From DATKZB01 sp035528235 (GTDB lineage Bacteria > Planctomycetota > Phycisphaerae > FEN-1346), in contig DATKZB010000309.1 of assembly GCA_035528235.1 (NCBI GenBank), forward strand, positions 1-25,227: a DNA stretch of 25,227 nucleotides, read 5' to 3'. The position numbers were made by a program, and so were the translations under genes. Of the stretch, positions 1 to 6,500 are shown piece after piece (position 1 is the first letter of the stretch; every line of letters starts with the position of its first letter). Below the pieces are notes generated by a model. It did not search any database and was not told where the DNA came from. It saw only the letters and a list, made by a program, of their open reading frames with translations.

Positions 1-78
1 CCGAGGTTGTCCCGGGCGGCCGGCCACGCTATGATGACGAGGGCGCCGGCAGGCGGACGGCCCGGAGCGGGGACGGGG

Positions 79-1608
79 ATGCGGACAGTGCGGCAGATCA
101 TCCTGTGGGTCGTCCTGGGTTTCATCTATGTCCTGGCGGCCCTGTCGATGGTGGGGGCGTTCCTGGGTGCCGACCGCGCCAAGGGTCTCTTCAACTCGCC
201 CGGTGTCGTCGTCTACTGGTTCCTGCTGGCGGCGGTGCTGGCGGCGGGGTTCGTCTTCTACCGGCGTCTTCTTCGTTCTCCGGCGGCGCTGGCGATGCAC
301 CTGGGGTCGCTGCTCATTCTGCTGGGGGCCATGTGGGGATCCGACCTGGCCCACAACCTTCGCCGGGCGTGGCTGGACACCGAGAAACTCTCGCGCGGCA
401 TCATGGTCATCGACAAGGGCCGGCGCGAGACCCGCGTCATGGACGAGGACCTGTTCGCGGCCGAGGGACGCCTGGTGCCCATCGGCGAGATTCCCTTCGC
501 CCTCCACCTCAAGGACTTCTGGATCGAATACTACGGCCGCTGGGAACTACTCGTCGCCGCGCCGGTGTTCGACAAGGACGGCCACGTTACCGACGAGCGG
601 CAGACCGCCGTGCCGTGGCAGATGGGCGAGCCGGTTGACGTGCCCGGTACGCCCGCGCGGCTGACGGTGATCCAGTACATCGACCGGGCCGTGCCGACGT
701 ACGCCCCGGGCGCCGTCCCGACCATCGAGATTACCCTGGCCGACGGCACCACGACGACGTTGCCCGCCAAGGCGGGTGCCGAGGTGGACCTGGCCGACCC
801 GCCGATGAAGGTCCGCGTGGCGCAGGTCTTTCTGAACCTGCGGGTGCACGGCACGGACGAGGACCGCCAGGTCGTCGACCTGCCCGGCGAAGGCGTCAAC
901 CCGGCCGTGCTGGTCGAACAGACGCCGACCGGCGGCACGCCTCAGCGGCGCCTGCTCATGGCCCTGTTTCCGGAGCACGGTCGCGGCGACGACTCGCCGC
1001 CCATGCGGCACGTCTTTCCGGAGCCGACGGGCGCGAAGGCCGACCCGTCGAGCCACGTGCCCGCCGTCGAGGTGCACCTGGAGTGCGACGGCCGACACGT
1101 GCACCACTGGTTCCTGCCGGGCGACGGCCAGATGCACGCCGGCCTGGACCTCGGGGCGCTGCTCAGTCAGACGTCCGATGGCGAGCCGCCGACCGAGGCC
1201 ACGACCGGCCTCTATCTCGTCAAGCCCGTCGGCACCCCCGTCCGCGACTACTACAGCGACCTGGCGGTGCTCGAGGGCGACGAGGAGGTAGGCCGCAAGA
1301 CCATCGAGGTCAACCACCCGCTCCATTGGCCGCAACTGTGGCCGTCCGTGGCCAGGATGCATCTTGGGCGGTGGCTCTGGCCCGGCGGGTACCACTTTTA
1401 CCAGAGCGGCTGCGACGACCGGAACGAACAGTACACGATTCTGAGGGTGGTGTCGGACTCGGGGCTGCTGGCCGTCTGGGTAGGCATGACGCTGCTGGTG
1501 GCCGGGACGTTCTGGCGGTTCTGGGTGGCGCCGGCGGCACGCTACGTCGGCCGGCGGCAGGCGCGGGCCGTGGCGCCGACCCAACCGCTCCCTTGCGGTC
1601 GCGGCTAG
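79..1608 (+). CDS. resB: ResB-like cytochrome c biogenesis protein (System II)
   Basis: Membrane protein of 509 residues expected to work with CcsA in moving heme across the membrane and attaching it to CxxCH cytochromes. Three N-terminal membrane segments are visible (about residues 7-29, 42-61 and 69-90), then a large extracytoplasmic domain and a last membrane segment near 467-490. His74 in segment three sits in a MHLGSLLILLGA context like the conserved ResB heme histidine, and the stretch GYHFYQSG followed by YTILRVVSDSG before the last segment is the typical ResB C-terminus. The ATG at 79 is chosen because it starts right before the first membrane segment; ATGs at 31 and 34 and a TTG at 7 are alternatives, and no start has a strong ribosome site. 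The next gene is ccsA-like, 93 bases downstream. The last ten residues and the stop codon lie inside a repeat element, so the natural C-terminus may have been altered. Confidence 0.85.
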   Translation: MRTVRQIILWVVLGFIYVLAALSMVGAFLGADRAKGLFNSPGVVVYWFLLAAVLAAGFVFYRRLLRSPAALAMHLGSLLILLGAMWGSDLAHNLRRAWLDTEKLSRGIMVIDKGRRETRVMDEDLFAAEGRLVPIGEIPFALHLKDFWIEYYGRWELLVAAPVFDKDGHVTDERQTAVPWQMGEPVDVPGTPARLTVIQYIDRAVPTYAPGAVPTIEITLADGTTTTLPAKAGAEVDLADPPMKVRVAQVFLNLRVHGTDEDRQVVDLPGEGVNPAVLVEQTPTGGTPQRRLLMALFPEHGRGDDSPPMRHVFPEPTGAKADPSSHVPAVEVHLECDGRHVHHWFLPGDGQMHAGLDLGALLSQTSDGEPPTEATTGLYLVKPVGTPVRDYYSDLAVLEGDEEVGRKTIEVNHPLHWPQLWPSVARMHLGRWLWPGGYHFYQSGCDDRNEQYTILRVVSDSGLLAVWVGMTLLVAGTFWRFWVAPAARYVGRRQARAVAPTQPLPCGRG

Positions 1609-1685
1609 CACACGGCGACCCGAGCCGCGACCGGGAATCTAAGCCGCGACCATCAGAATCCGAGCCGCGACCGTAAGGGAGCGGT
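1584..1685. repeat. Family A repeat, copy 1: inverted arms enclosing short direct repeats
   Basis: A 23-base arm at 1584-1606 is matched in inverted orientation by 1663-1685 (22 of 23 bases). Between and within them the core GAGCCGCGAC or AAGCCGCGAC begins at 1622, 1641 and 1662, so the spacing is 19 and 21 bases. The left arm overlaps the end of the resB-like gene and contains its TAG stop (1606-1608); the right arm ends 16 bases before the ccsA ATG. Related copies are at 12659-12689, 16951-17020 and 18119-18310. Confidence 0.85.
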
Positions 1686-1701
1686 GAAGCGAGAGGCATG
1701 C

Positions 1702-2499
1702 ATGGCCGTCAAGTGGACCATCCTGGGCCTGGCGATCTATGCCGCGATGGGTCTATACCTTGCGGCCGCGATCATGCTGCTGGTGCGCGTGCGGCGCCTC
1801 GGCATGGTGCTGTACGGCGCGGGGTGCGCCGTGGTAGCGGCAGGATGGGCGTACCGCTGGGCCGAGGCGGGCCACGTTCCGCTCCAGAACATGTTCGAGG
1901 TGTTTCTGACGCTCGGGATGCTGCTGCTGCCGATGACGCTGCTGTGCCGGCGGCTGCTGGGCGTGGGGGGCGAGGCGGCCGATGCCGTCATCGGCGTGGT
2001 CGTGCTGTTTCCGGCGGGGCTGGTCTTCAGCGCCGAGCCGAAGGTGCTGCCGCCCGCGCTTCAGTGCTGGCTGTTCATCCCGCACGTGGCGGCGTACATG
2101 CTGGCTTACGTGGTCATGGCGAAGGCGGCGGCGCCGGCGCTCGCGCAACTGCTGGGCTTTGCCGCGCCGCGCGAGGCGGGGCTCGTGGGCGCCGAGGTCG
2201 CCACCTACCGGATGGTGTCTCTCGGGTTCCCCCTGCTGACGCTCGGCCTGGTACTCGGTGCCGTGTGGGGCAAGATCGCCTGGGGCGATTACTGGAACTG
2301 GGACCCCAAGGAACTCTGGTCGCTCATCTCGTGGCTCGTGTACCTGGCGTACCTGCACTGGCGGCACATGCACGGGGCGAAGTACCCGCGCACCAACTCG
2401 GCCCTGGTGCTCCTGGGCCTGGCGGCCATCGTGCTGACGCTGCTGTGGGTGAACCTGGCGCGGATCTTCGGCGGCGGCCTGCACTCGTACGCGTCGTGA
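1702..2499 (+). CDS. ccsA: CcsA-like cytochrome c biogenesis protein (System II heme handling)
   Basis: Polytopic membrane protein of 265 residues, the partner of ResB in System II cytochrome c maturation, which exports heme and holds it for attachment to apocytochromes. The diagnostic tryptophan-rich WWD motif is at residues 194-206 (WGDYWNWDPKELW). Other expected landmarks are HVPLQNMFE at 58-66, a histidine at 128 in a membrane segment, and HSYA at the C-terminus (H261). Most of the chain is hydrophobic, consistent with about eight membrane segments. The ATG at 1702 is preferred because GAGAGG lies 5 bases upstream; an in-frame GTG at 1684 falls inside a repeat arm. It follows the resB-like gene closely and is probably co-transcribed with it. 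The HzsA-related proteins encoded further on would be plausible substrates of this pair (inference). Confidence 0.92.
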   Translation: MAVKWTILGLAIYAAMGLYLAAAIMLLVRVRRLGMVLYGAGCAVVAAGWAYRWAEAGHVPLQNMFEVFLTLGMLLLPMTLLCRRLLGVGGEAADAVIGVVVLFPAGLVFSAEPKVLPPALQCWLFIPHVAAYMLAYVVMAKAAAPALAQLLGFAAPREAGLVGAEVATYRMVSLGFPLLTLGLVLGAVWGKIAWGDYWNWDPKELWSLISWLVYLAYLHWRHMHGAKYPRTNSALVLLGLAAIVLTLLWVNLARIFGGGLHSYAS

Positions 2500-2532
2500 T
2501 GCCGCCTAGTGCTCCGTGACTCGTCACTTTCG

Positions 2533-2624
2533 GGGTGGCATGCCCGCGGCATCCGTTCCGCGGGCATGCATGCCCACGCAAAGGCGGCCCGCCCAAGGCG
2601 GGCAGGCCAGTGGGCATGCCACCC
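2533..2624. repeat. Family F nested palindrome after ccsA
   Basis: Outer arms 2533-2545 and 2612-2624 are perfect 13-base inverted repeats (GGGTGGCATGCCC). Nested inside are a perfect 12-base stem (2538-2549 with 2558-2569) and a 7-base stem with a 3-base loop (2587-2593 with 2597-2603). It lies in the gap between two converging genes (ccsA + and the acetyltransferase -), so it could act as a transcription end for either. No T-run follows. The rest of the 205-base gap shows no gene. Confidence 0.75.
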
Positions 2625-2704
2625 GGCTATTCTTCACTTGAGGTGTAACAGAGCACCAGCCGCACTCGTCATGGCATGCCGCGGACTCCTCATGGCGCGG
2701 CAGG

Positions 2705-3571
2705 TTACTCGTCGAACCCCGGCGGGTCGAGCAAATTGCCGGTGGCCGTCATCTTCTCCCAGGCCCGGCGTCCGCGCGGCGTGACGAGGACCCAGGGGTC
2801 TGCGTCGAGCGCGGCCAGGGTGATTTCGCGGAGCATCCGGGCCCAGCACAGCCGCACGGGTGCGGCCCCGATGCGCGTGACGGTCTCGGCCCCCTCCCCC
2901 AGGTACCGGCTTTCGAGCCGGCCGAGTTCGCGCTTGACGTGGAACACGTGCAGGCGGGTCTCGGCCAGGTCTTCGCCGCGGGGGGTGCGGATGGGGATGC
3001 GACAGACCTCGGGATGCTCGACGTACACGAGCCCCGAGAGTTCCTCGAACCCGTGCATCGTCGTGTTGACCTCGTGGCCGACGCCCAGGAGCAGGATGCG
3101 GCCGTCGTCGCGCCGCGTGATCCGCTCGTACGGCGAGTCGCGCCCGCACGCCGGCGCCCGGTGGTGCCCGGCCAGCAGCGGCTCGGCCAGCGGCCCCGCG
3201 GCCGTCACGCTGTGCGAGGGGTGCCAACTACGCACCACGCCCGGCATCGTCCGGAACGCCTGGGCGATGCGGCCCGCCCACGTCGGCGTGGCCGCCACGT
3301 CGAACATCGGATAGGCCCGGTCGATGCGGCCCTCGCGCGCGGCCCGGACGTGGGCCGCGACGAACGCCGGCGTAATCGTCAGCGCGCTCATCATCACCGT
3401 GCCGCGCGGGCCCACCGCCTCGCCGAGCGCCGCGATGACCGCCTCGGCCCCGCCGTCGACGTGGCCGAACCGGCTGAGGCTGCTGTGGACCATGACCGTC
3501 TCGCCGCCCTCCAGGCCCAATCGCCGCAGACCCGCGACGATGGCCTCGCGCGTGACGGTGGGTCGGCTCAT
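2705..3571 (-). CDS. AAC(3)/YokD-family N-acetyltransferase
   Basis: Cytoplasmic protein of 288 residues in the aminoglycoside 3-N-acetyltransferase family, whose members transfer acetyl from acetyl-CoA to an amino group. Visible family motifs are VHSSLSRFGHVDGG (28-41), FRTMPGVVRSWHPSHSV (106-122) with the conserved R-S-x-H-P, the AGHH near 134-137, CGRDSPYERI (142-151), and GRILLLGVG (157-165) followed by NTTMHGFEE (169-177). Length is normal for the family. The ATG at 3571 overlaps the TGA of the upstream racemase-like remnant (ATGA), so translation is probably coupled. Many environmental members of this family have no proven role in antibiotic resistance, and nothing here (no integron, no mobile element) suggests an acquired resistance gene. 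The natural substrate cannot be told from sequence. Confidence 0.88.
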   Translation of the reverse strand: MSRPTVTREAIVAGLRRLGLEGGETVMVHSSLSRFGHVDGGAEAVIAALGEAVGPRGTVMMSALTITPAFVAAHVRAAREGRIDRAYPMFDVAATPTWAGRIAQAFRTMPGVVRSWHPSHSVTAAGPLAEPLLAGHHRAPACGRDSPYERITRRDDGRILLLGVGHEVNTTMHGFEELSGLVYVEHPEVCRIPIRTPRGEDLAETRLHVFHVKRELGRLESRYLGEGAETVTRIGAAPVRLCWARMLREITLAALDADPWVLVTPRGRRAWEKMTATGNLLDPPGFDE

Positions 3572-3822
3572 GGTCGGCCCTCGATGGCCTCGCGCAGGGC
3601 GGCCCGCGCCAGCCGCGCGGCCGAGTCGAGCATCAGGTCGGCCACGGCCTGCCAGTCGCCCGTCTCGATGGCCGGCATGTACCGCGCCAGCGGGTGCGTG
3701 TGCATCGAGAGTTCGGGGTGATTGTGGCGGCCCATGCGGTCGGCGGCCTCGGCGCAGATGGTGCGGTAGCAGAGGGCCGCGCCCTCGGCGCTGCACGCCA
3801 CGATGCCGATGTGCTTGGCCAT
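3568..3822 (-). CDS. Shortened Asp/Glu racemase-family protein, probable internally deleted remnant
   Basis: An 84-residue open frame beginning MAKHIGIVACSAEGAALCYR and running through HNHPELSMHTHPL and ETGDWQAVADLMLDSA, which I recognise as the N-terminal quarter of the aspartate/glutamate racemase family (usually about 230 residues). It then passes directly into ARLARAALREAIEG, which resembles the last helix of full-length members. The middle of the protein, including both segments that normally carry the catalytic cysteines (of the type CPDNT and GCTEIPL), is absent. No frameshift is visible, so this looks like an in-frame internal deletion rather than decay by point mutation. A ribosome site GGGGAAG lies 5 bases before the ATG at 3822. 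The stop overlaps the start of the acetyltransferase gene. It may still be translated and serve mainly to couple translation; racemase activity is not expected. Confidence 0.7.
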   Translation of the reverse strand: MAKHIGIVACSAEGAALCYRTICAEAADRMGRHNHPELSMHTHPLARYMPAIETGDWQAVADLMLDSAARLARAALREAIEGRP

Positions 3823-3859
3823 GCGAACTTCCCCGGAACCCCGGGCCAATTGGCGCCAT

Positions 3860-3887
3860 CGTTTAGCCGTCGCCGGCACGGCGACGG
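3860..3887. repeat. Family C palindrome, inverted copy
   Basis: Begins CGTTTAGCCG and has a perfect 9-base stem, CCGTCGCCG (3867-3875) with CGGCGACGG (3879-3887), around a 3-base loop. It is the reverse-orientation counterpart of the two 28-base units at 3999-4026 and 4032-4059. It differs from the copy at 3999-4026 at five positions. Two base pairs of the stem are changed on both sides so that pairing is kept, and the fifth difference is the terminal base. Confidence 0.75.
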
Positions 3888-3909
3888 GGCGCCTCATACC
3901 ACTGTTTGG

Positions 3910-3937
3910 GCGCGGTGGGTCTCCGTACCCACCGCGC
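3910..3937. repeat. Family B palindrome, copy 1 (GGTGGG type)
   Basis: Perfect 11-base stem GCGCGGTGGGT (3910-3920) with ACCCACCGCGC (3927-3937) and a 6-base loop. Four other copies are at 3959-3986, 12550-12577, 12599-12626 and 14677-14704. Confidence 0.85.
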
Positions 3938-3956
3938 CTGCCCACAGTCGGACCTC

Positions 3957-3995
3957 GAGCGCGGCGGGTGCGGGGACCCGCCGCGCAAACACGCA
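3957..3995. repeat. Family B palindrome, copy 2 with conserved flank
   Basis: Stem GCGCGGCGGGT (3959-3969) with ACCCGCCGCGC (3976-3986). The palindrome plus its flank, 39 bases in all, is an exact inverted copy of 12541-12579. Identity beyond the stem (AAACACGCA flank at 3987-3995) shows common descent rather than independent origin of a hairpin. Confidence 0.85.
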
Positions 3996-3998
3996 AAG

Positions 3999-4059
3999 GC
4001 GCGGCCGTGCCGGCCGCGGCTAAACGTACCAGCGCGGCCGTACCGGCCGCGGCTAAACG
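3999..4059. repeat. Family C direct pair of 28-base units
   Basis: Units at 3999-4026 and 4032-4059 are identical except for one base in the loop, with a 33-base period. Each is a palindrome around CCGGCCGCGG and ends in GGCTAAACG. The TTAGCCGC core seen on the other strand is shared with the family E units at 6387-6490. Confidence 0.85.
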
Positions 4060-4215
4060 ACGGCGCGGTGCGAGTATAGGCACCCTGGCGGCGACTGGCA
4101 AGCGTCCTGGCGCGCCGCCCGGAAACCGCTTGTGTTCGGCCCGTTGCCGCGCATCATAGTGATGGTCCGCGGGCGGACGGTGGCTCGCGGCACGTGGCCC
4201 GGAAAGGATTCCTCC

Positions 4216-4878
4216 ATGAAACGTCTCGTGGCGATGGCGGCCGTTGCGGTGTGCGTGGCGGCTGGGTGGCCGGCGTGTGCTGGGGCGGCCGAGAAATCGG
4301 CCGGCGCCCCGAAACCCGACAAGGACGGCTGGTTCAGCCTCTTCAACGGCAAGGACCTGGCGGGATGGAAGGTCAGCGAGAACCCCGACTCCATCAAGGT
4401 CGTCGACGGGGTCATCGTGTGCAGCGGCCCGCGGGCCCATGCGTTTTACGTGGGGCCCGTGGCGGACGCCAACTTCAAGAACTTCGAGTTCCAGATTGAC
4501 GTCAAGACCAAGCCCAAGGCCAACTCGGGCATCTACTTCCACACCGAGTACCAGGAAGACGGATGGCCCAACAAGGGATACGAGTGCCAGGTCAACGCCA
4601 CCCACTCCGACGCCAAGAAGACCGGCGGCCTGTACGGCCGCAAGGACGTCATGAACACCGCCCCCCACAAGGACAACGAGTGGTTCACCTACCACATCAT
4701 CGTCAAGGGCAAGACGGTTACCATCAAGATCAACGGCAAGACGACCTGCGAGTACACCGAGCCCGACGACGCCTCGGGCGGGCGGAAACTCTCGAGCGGC
4801 ACCTTCGCCCTCCAGGGCCACGACCCCGAGTCGAAGGTCCTTTACAAGAACATCAAGGCCAAGCCGCTGCCCGATTGA
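4216..4878 (+). CDS. Secreted DUF1080 protein (3-keto-disaccharide hydrolase family)
   Basis: 220-residue exported protein with one DUF1080 (PF06439) domain. The family has a concanavalin-like beta-sandwich fold, and some members hydrolyse 3-keto-glycosides. A signal peptide covers about residues 1-24 (positive MKR start, hydrophobic core, cleavage near AGA/AEK). Family motifs are WFSLFNGKDLAGW (39-51), NSGIYFHTEY (103-112), GYECQ (121-125), TGGLYG (136-141) and GTFALQGHD (195-203). The ATG at 4216 has GGAAAGGA 7 bases upstream. Length is normal for a single-domain member. The next gene is a two-domain relative 174 bases downstream and a further relative starts at 24690, so the family is expanded here. 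The glycoside substrate cannot be told. Confidence 0.93.
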   Translation: MKRLVAMAAVAVCVAAGWPACAGAAEKSAGAPKPDKDGWFSLFNGKDLAGWKVSENPDSIKVVDGVIVCSGPRAHAFYVGPVADANFKNFEFQIDVKTKPKANSGIYFHTEYQEDGWPNKGYECQVNATHSDAKKTGGLYGRKDVMNTAPHKDNEWFTYHIIVKGKTVTIKINGKTTCEYTEPDDASGGRKLSSGTFALQGHDPESKVLYKNIKAKPLPD

Positions 4879-5052
4879 CGTGGCACGCCGGCGCCGGAGG
4901 GGCCCGTTGCTCGTCGACCACGCCGTCCGCGCCCATGCGCCGGCCGGCAGGGGCGACGTCCGGCCGCTGTCTGGCCCGGCCCGAAAAAAGTCTCCCTCCT
5001 TGCCGCCTGCCGGGTTAGAGTAATCGGGCCTGTCTCTTGAAAGGAGCCTGCG

Positions 5053-6372
5053 ATGACCCGGTGGCGCGCCGTGTCCGGGATGTGCGTGGTGCTTACGGTA
5101 TCGGCGGTTCTGGCGGTCTTTGCCGCGCCCGCCCGCGCGGCCGAGGGGGCCGCCAACAAGCCGCCGGAGGGGTTCACGGCCCTGTTCAATGGCACCGACC
5201 TCTCGGGCTGGCACGGCCTGGTGGGCGACCCGAAGTCGCGGGCCGGGATGACGCCCGAGCAACTGGCCGCGGCCCGCGAGAAGTCCAATGCCGAGATGCG
5301 CAAGCACTGGCGGGCCGGGGGCGGCGACATCATCAACGACGGCGGCGGGCCGCACCTGTGCACCGACAATCCGTACGCCGATTTCGAGATGTGGGTGGAC
5401 TACAAGATCGCCCCCGGCGGCGACAGCGGCATCTACATCCGCGGCAGCCCCCAGGTCCAGATATGGGACCCCGTGGCCGGCATCGACCAGGCCAAGGTCG
5501 GTTCGGGCGGACTCTACAACAACCAGAAGCACCCCAGCAAGCCGCCCGTCGTGGCCGACAAGCCCACCGGCCAGTGGAACACCTTCCGCATCCGCATGAT
5601 CGGCGACATCGTCTCCGTCTGGCTCAACGGCCAACTCGTCGTCGACAACGTGCCGCTCGAAAACTACTGGGATCGCGCGCGGCCCATCTACCGGTCCGAG
5701 CAGATCGAACTCCAGACCCACGGCGGCGAGACCCGGTTCCGTAACGTCTACCTGCGCGAGATACCCGCCGAGGAGGCCAACGCCTTCCTGCGGGAACTCG
5801 GCGGCGAGGGTTTCACGCCACTCTTCAACGGCAAGGACCTCGACGGCTGGCAGGGCGCCGTCGACGGGTACCTCGTCCAGGACGGCGTTCTCATCTGCGA
5901 CCCGGCCAAGGGCGGCACGATCCTGACCAAGGACGAGTTTGCCGACTTCACCGTCCGGTTCGAGTTCCGCCTGCCGCCCGGCGGCAACAACGGCCTGGGC
6001 ATCCGGGCGCCGGCCTCCGGCAACCCCGCCTACGCGGGCATGGAGATCCAGATTCTCGACGACACCGCCCCCAAGCACGCCAACCTGAAGCCCTGGCAGT
6101 ACCACGGGTCGGTGTACGGCGTCGTGCCGGCCCATCGCGGATACACGCGGCCGGTGGGCGAGTGGAACTTCGAGGAGGTCACCGCCAAGGGCTCGCAGAT
6201 TACCGTCAAGGTCAACGGCACCACGATCGTCGACGCCGACGTCGAGAAGGTCCAGATACCCGCCGACAGCGGCGACCACCCGGGCATCCACCTGAAGAGC
6301 GGCCACATCGGCTTCATGGGCCACGGCGACCGCGTCGAGTTGCGCAACATCCGCGTCAAGCGGCTGAAGTAG
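5053..6372 (+). CDS. Secreted two-domain DUF1080 protein (3-keto-disaccharide hydrolase family)
   Basis: 439-residue exported protein with two DUF1080 domains in tandem. A signal peptide spans about residues 1-30 (cleavage near ARA/AEG). Domain one runs from about 40 to 237, starting GFTALFNGTDLSGW, with DSGIYIRGSPQVQIWD (124-139) and GGLYNN (152-157); about 35 extra residues (58-92) follow its first motif. Domain two runs from about 253 to 438, starting GFTPLFNGKDLDGW, with NNGLGIRAP and GMEIQILDD. The two domains are clearly diverged, so they may differ in substrate or one may only bind. A good ribosome site (AAAGGAG, 5040-5046) precedes the ATG. Read in the same direction as the single-domain DUF1080 gene upstream; probably part of the same sugar-utilisation group. 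Confidence 0.93.
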   Translation: MTRWRAVSGMCVVLTVSAVLAVFAAPARAAEGAANKPPEGFTALFNGTDLSGWHGLVGDPKSRAGMTPEQLAAAREKSNAEMRKHWRAGGGDIINDGGGPHLCTDNPYADFEMWVDYKIAPGGDSGIYIRGSPQVQIWDPVAGIDQAKVGSGGLYNNQKHPSKPPVVADKPTGQWNTFRIRMIGDIVSVWLNGQLVVDNVPLENYWDRARPIYRSEQIELQTHGGETRFRNVYLREIPAEEANAFLRELGGEGFTPLFNGKDLDGWQGAVDGYLVQDGVLICDPAKGGTILTKDEFADFTVRFEFRLPPGGNNGLGIRAPASGNPAYAGMEIQILDDTAPKHANLKPWQYHGSVYGVVPAHRGYTRPVGEWNFEEVTAKGSQITVKVNGTTIVDADVEKVQIPADSGDHPGIHLKSGHIGFMGHGDRVELRNIRVKRLK

Positions 6373-6386
6373 GCCCGTGGCGTGCG

Positions 6387-6490
6387 ACACGTTAGCCGCC
6401 GCCCTTGCCCGCGGCGCACGACAAGTCAGCCGCCGGCCTTGCCCGGGGCATACAACAAGTTAGCCGCCCGGCTTGCCGGGCGCGTTGTTG
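6387..6490. repeat. Family E: three tandem units of about 34 bases
   Basis: Units at 6387-6420, 6421-6454 and 6455-6490 each begin ACAMG(T/C)(T)AGCCGCC-like sequence and carry a GC palindrome; the third has a perfect 7-base stem GCCCGGC (6466-6472) with GCCGGGC (6475-6481). They fill most of the 128-base gap between the two-domain DUF1080 gene and the epimerase gene. The third unit ends 10 bases before the next ATG, so it probably forms the leader of that transcript. Confidence 0.75.
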
Positions 6491-6500
6491 GGGGCTACCC

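Larger units (their letters stand above)
3823..4215. other. Divergent intergenic region filled with palindromic repeats
   Basis: This 393-base gap separates the racemase remnant (-) from the first DUF1080 gene (+). I see no gene in it. It holds three copies of a 28-base palindromic unit (family C) and two family B palindromes, described separately. The part from 4070 to 4215 is free of these repeats and presumably holds the promoter of the DUF1080 gene, but no convincing -35/-10 pair was found there. Confidence 0.7.

Noticed and set aside
2705..3571. Acquired aminoglycoside resistance gene
   Set aside because: The family match is real but there is no integron, transposase or composition break, and the gene is coupled to a racemase-like remnant.
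3568..6390. A very long open frame on the minus strand (940 codons) spanning the DUF1080 genes
   Set aside because: Only its last 84 codons (racemase-like) look like protein. The rest lies antisense to two well-recognised DUF1080 genes and is a product of high GC content.
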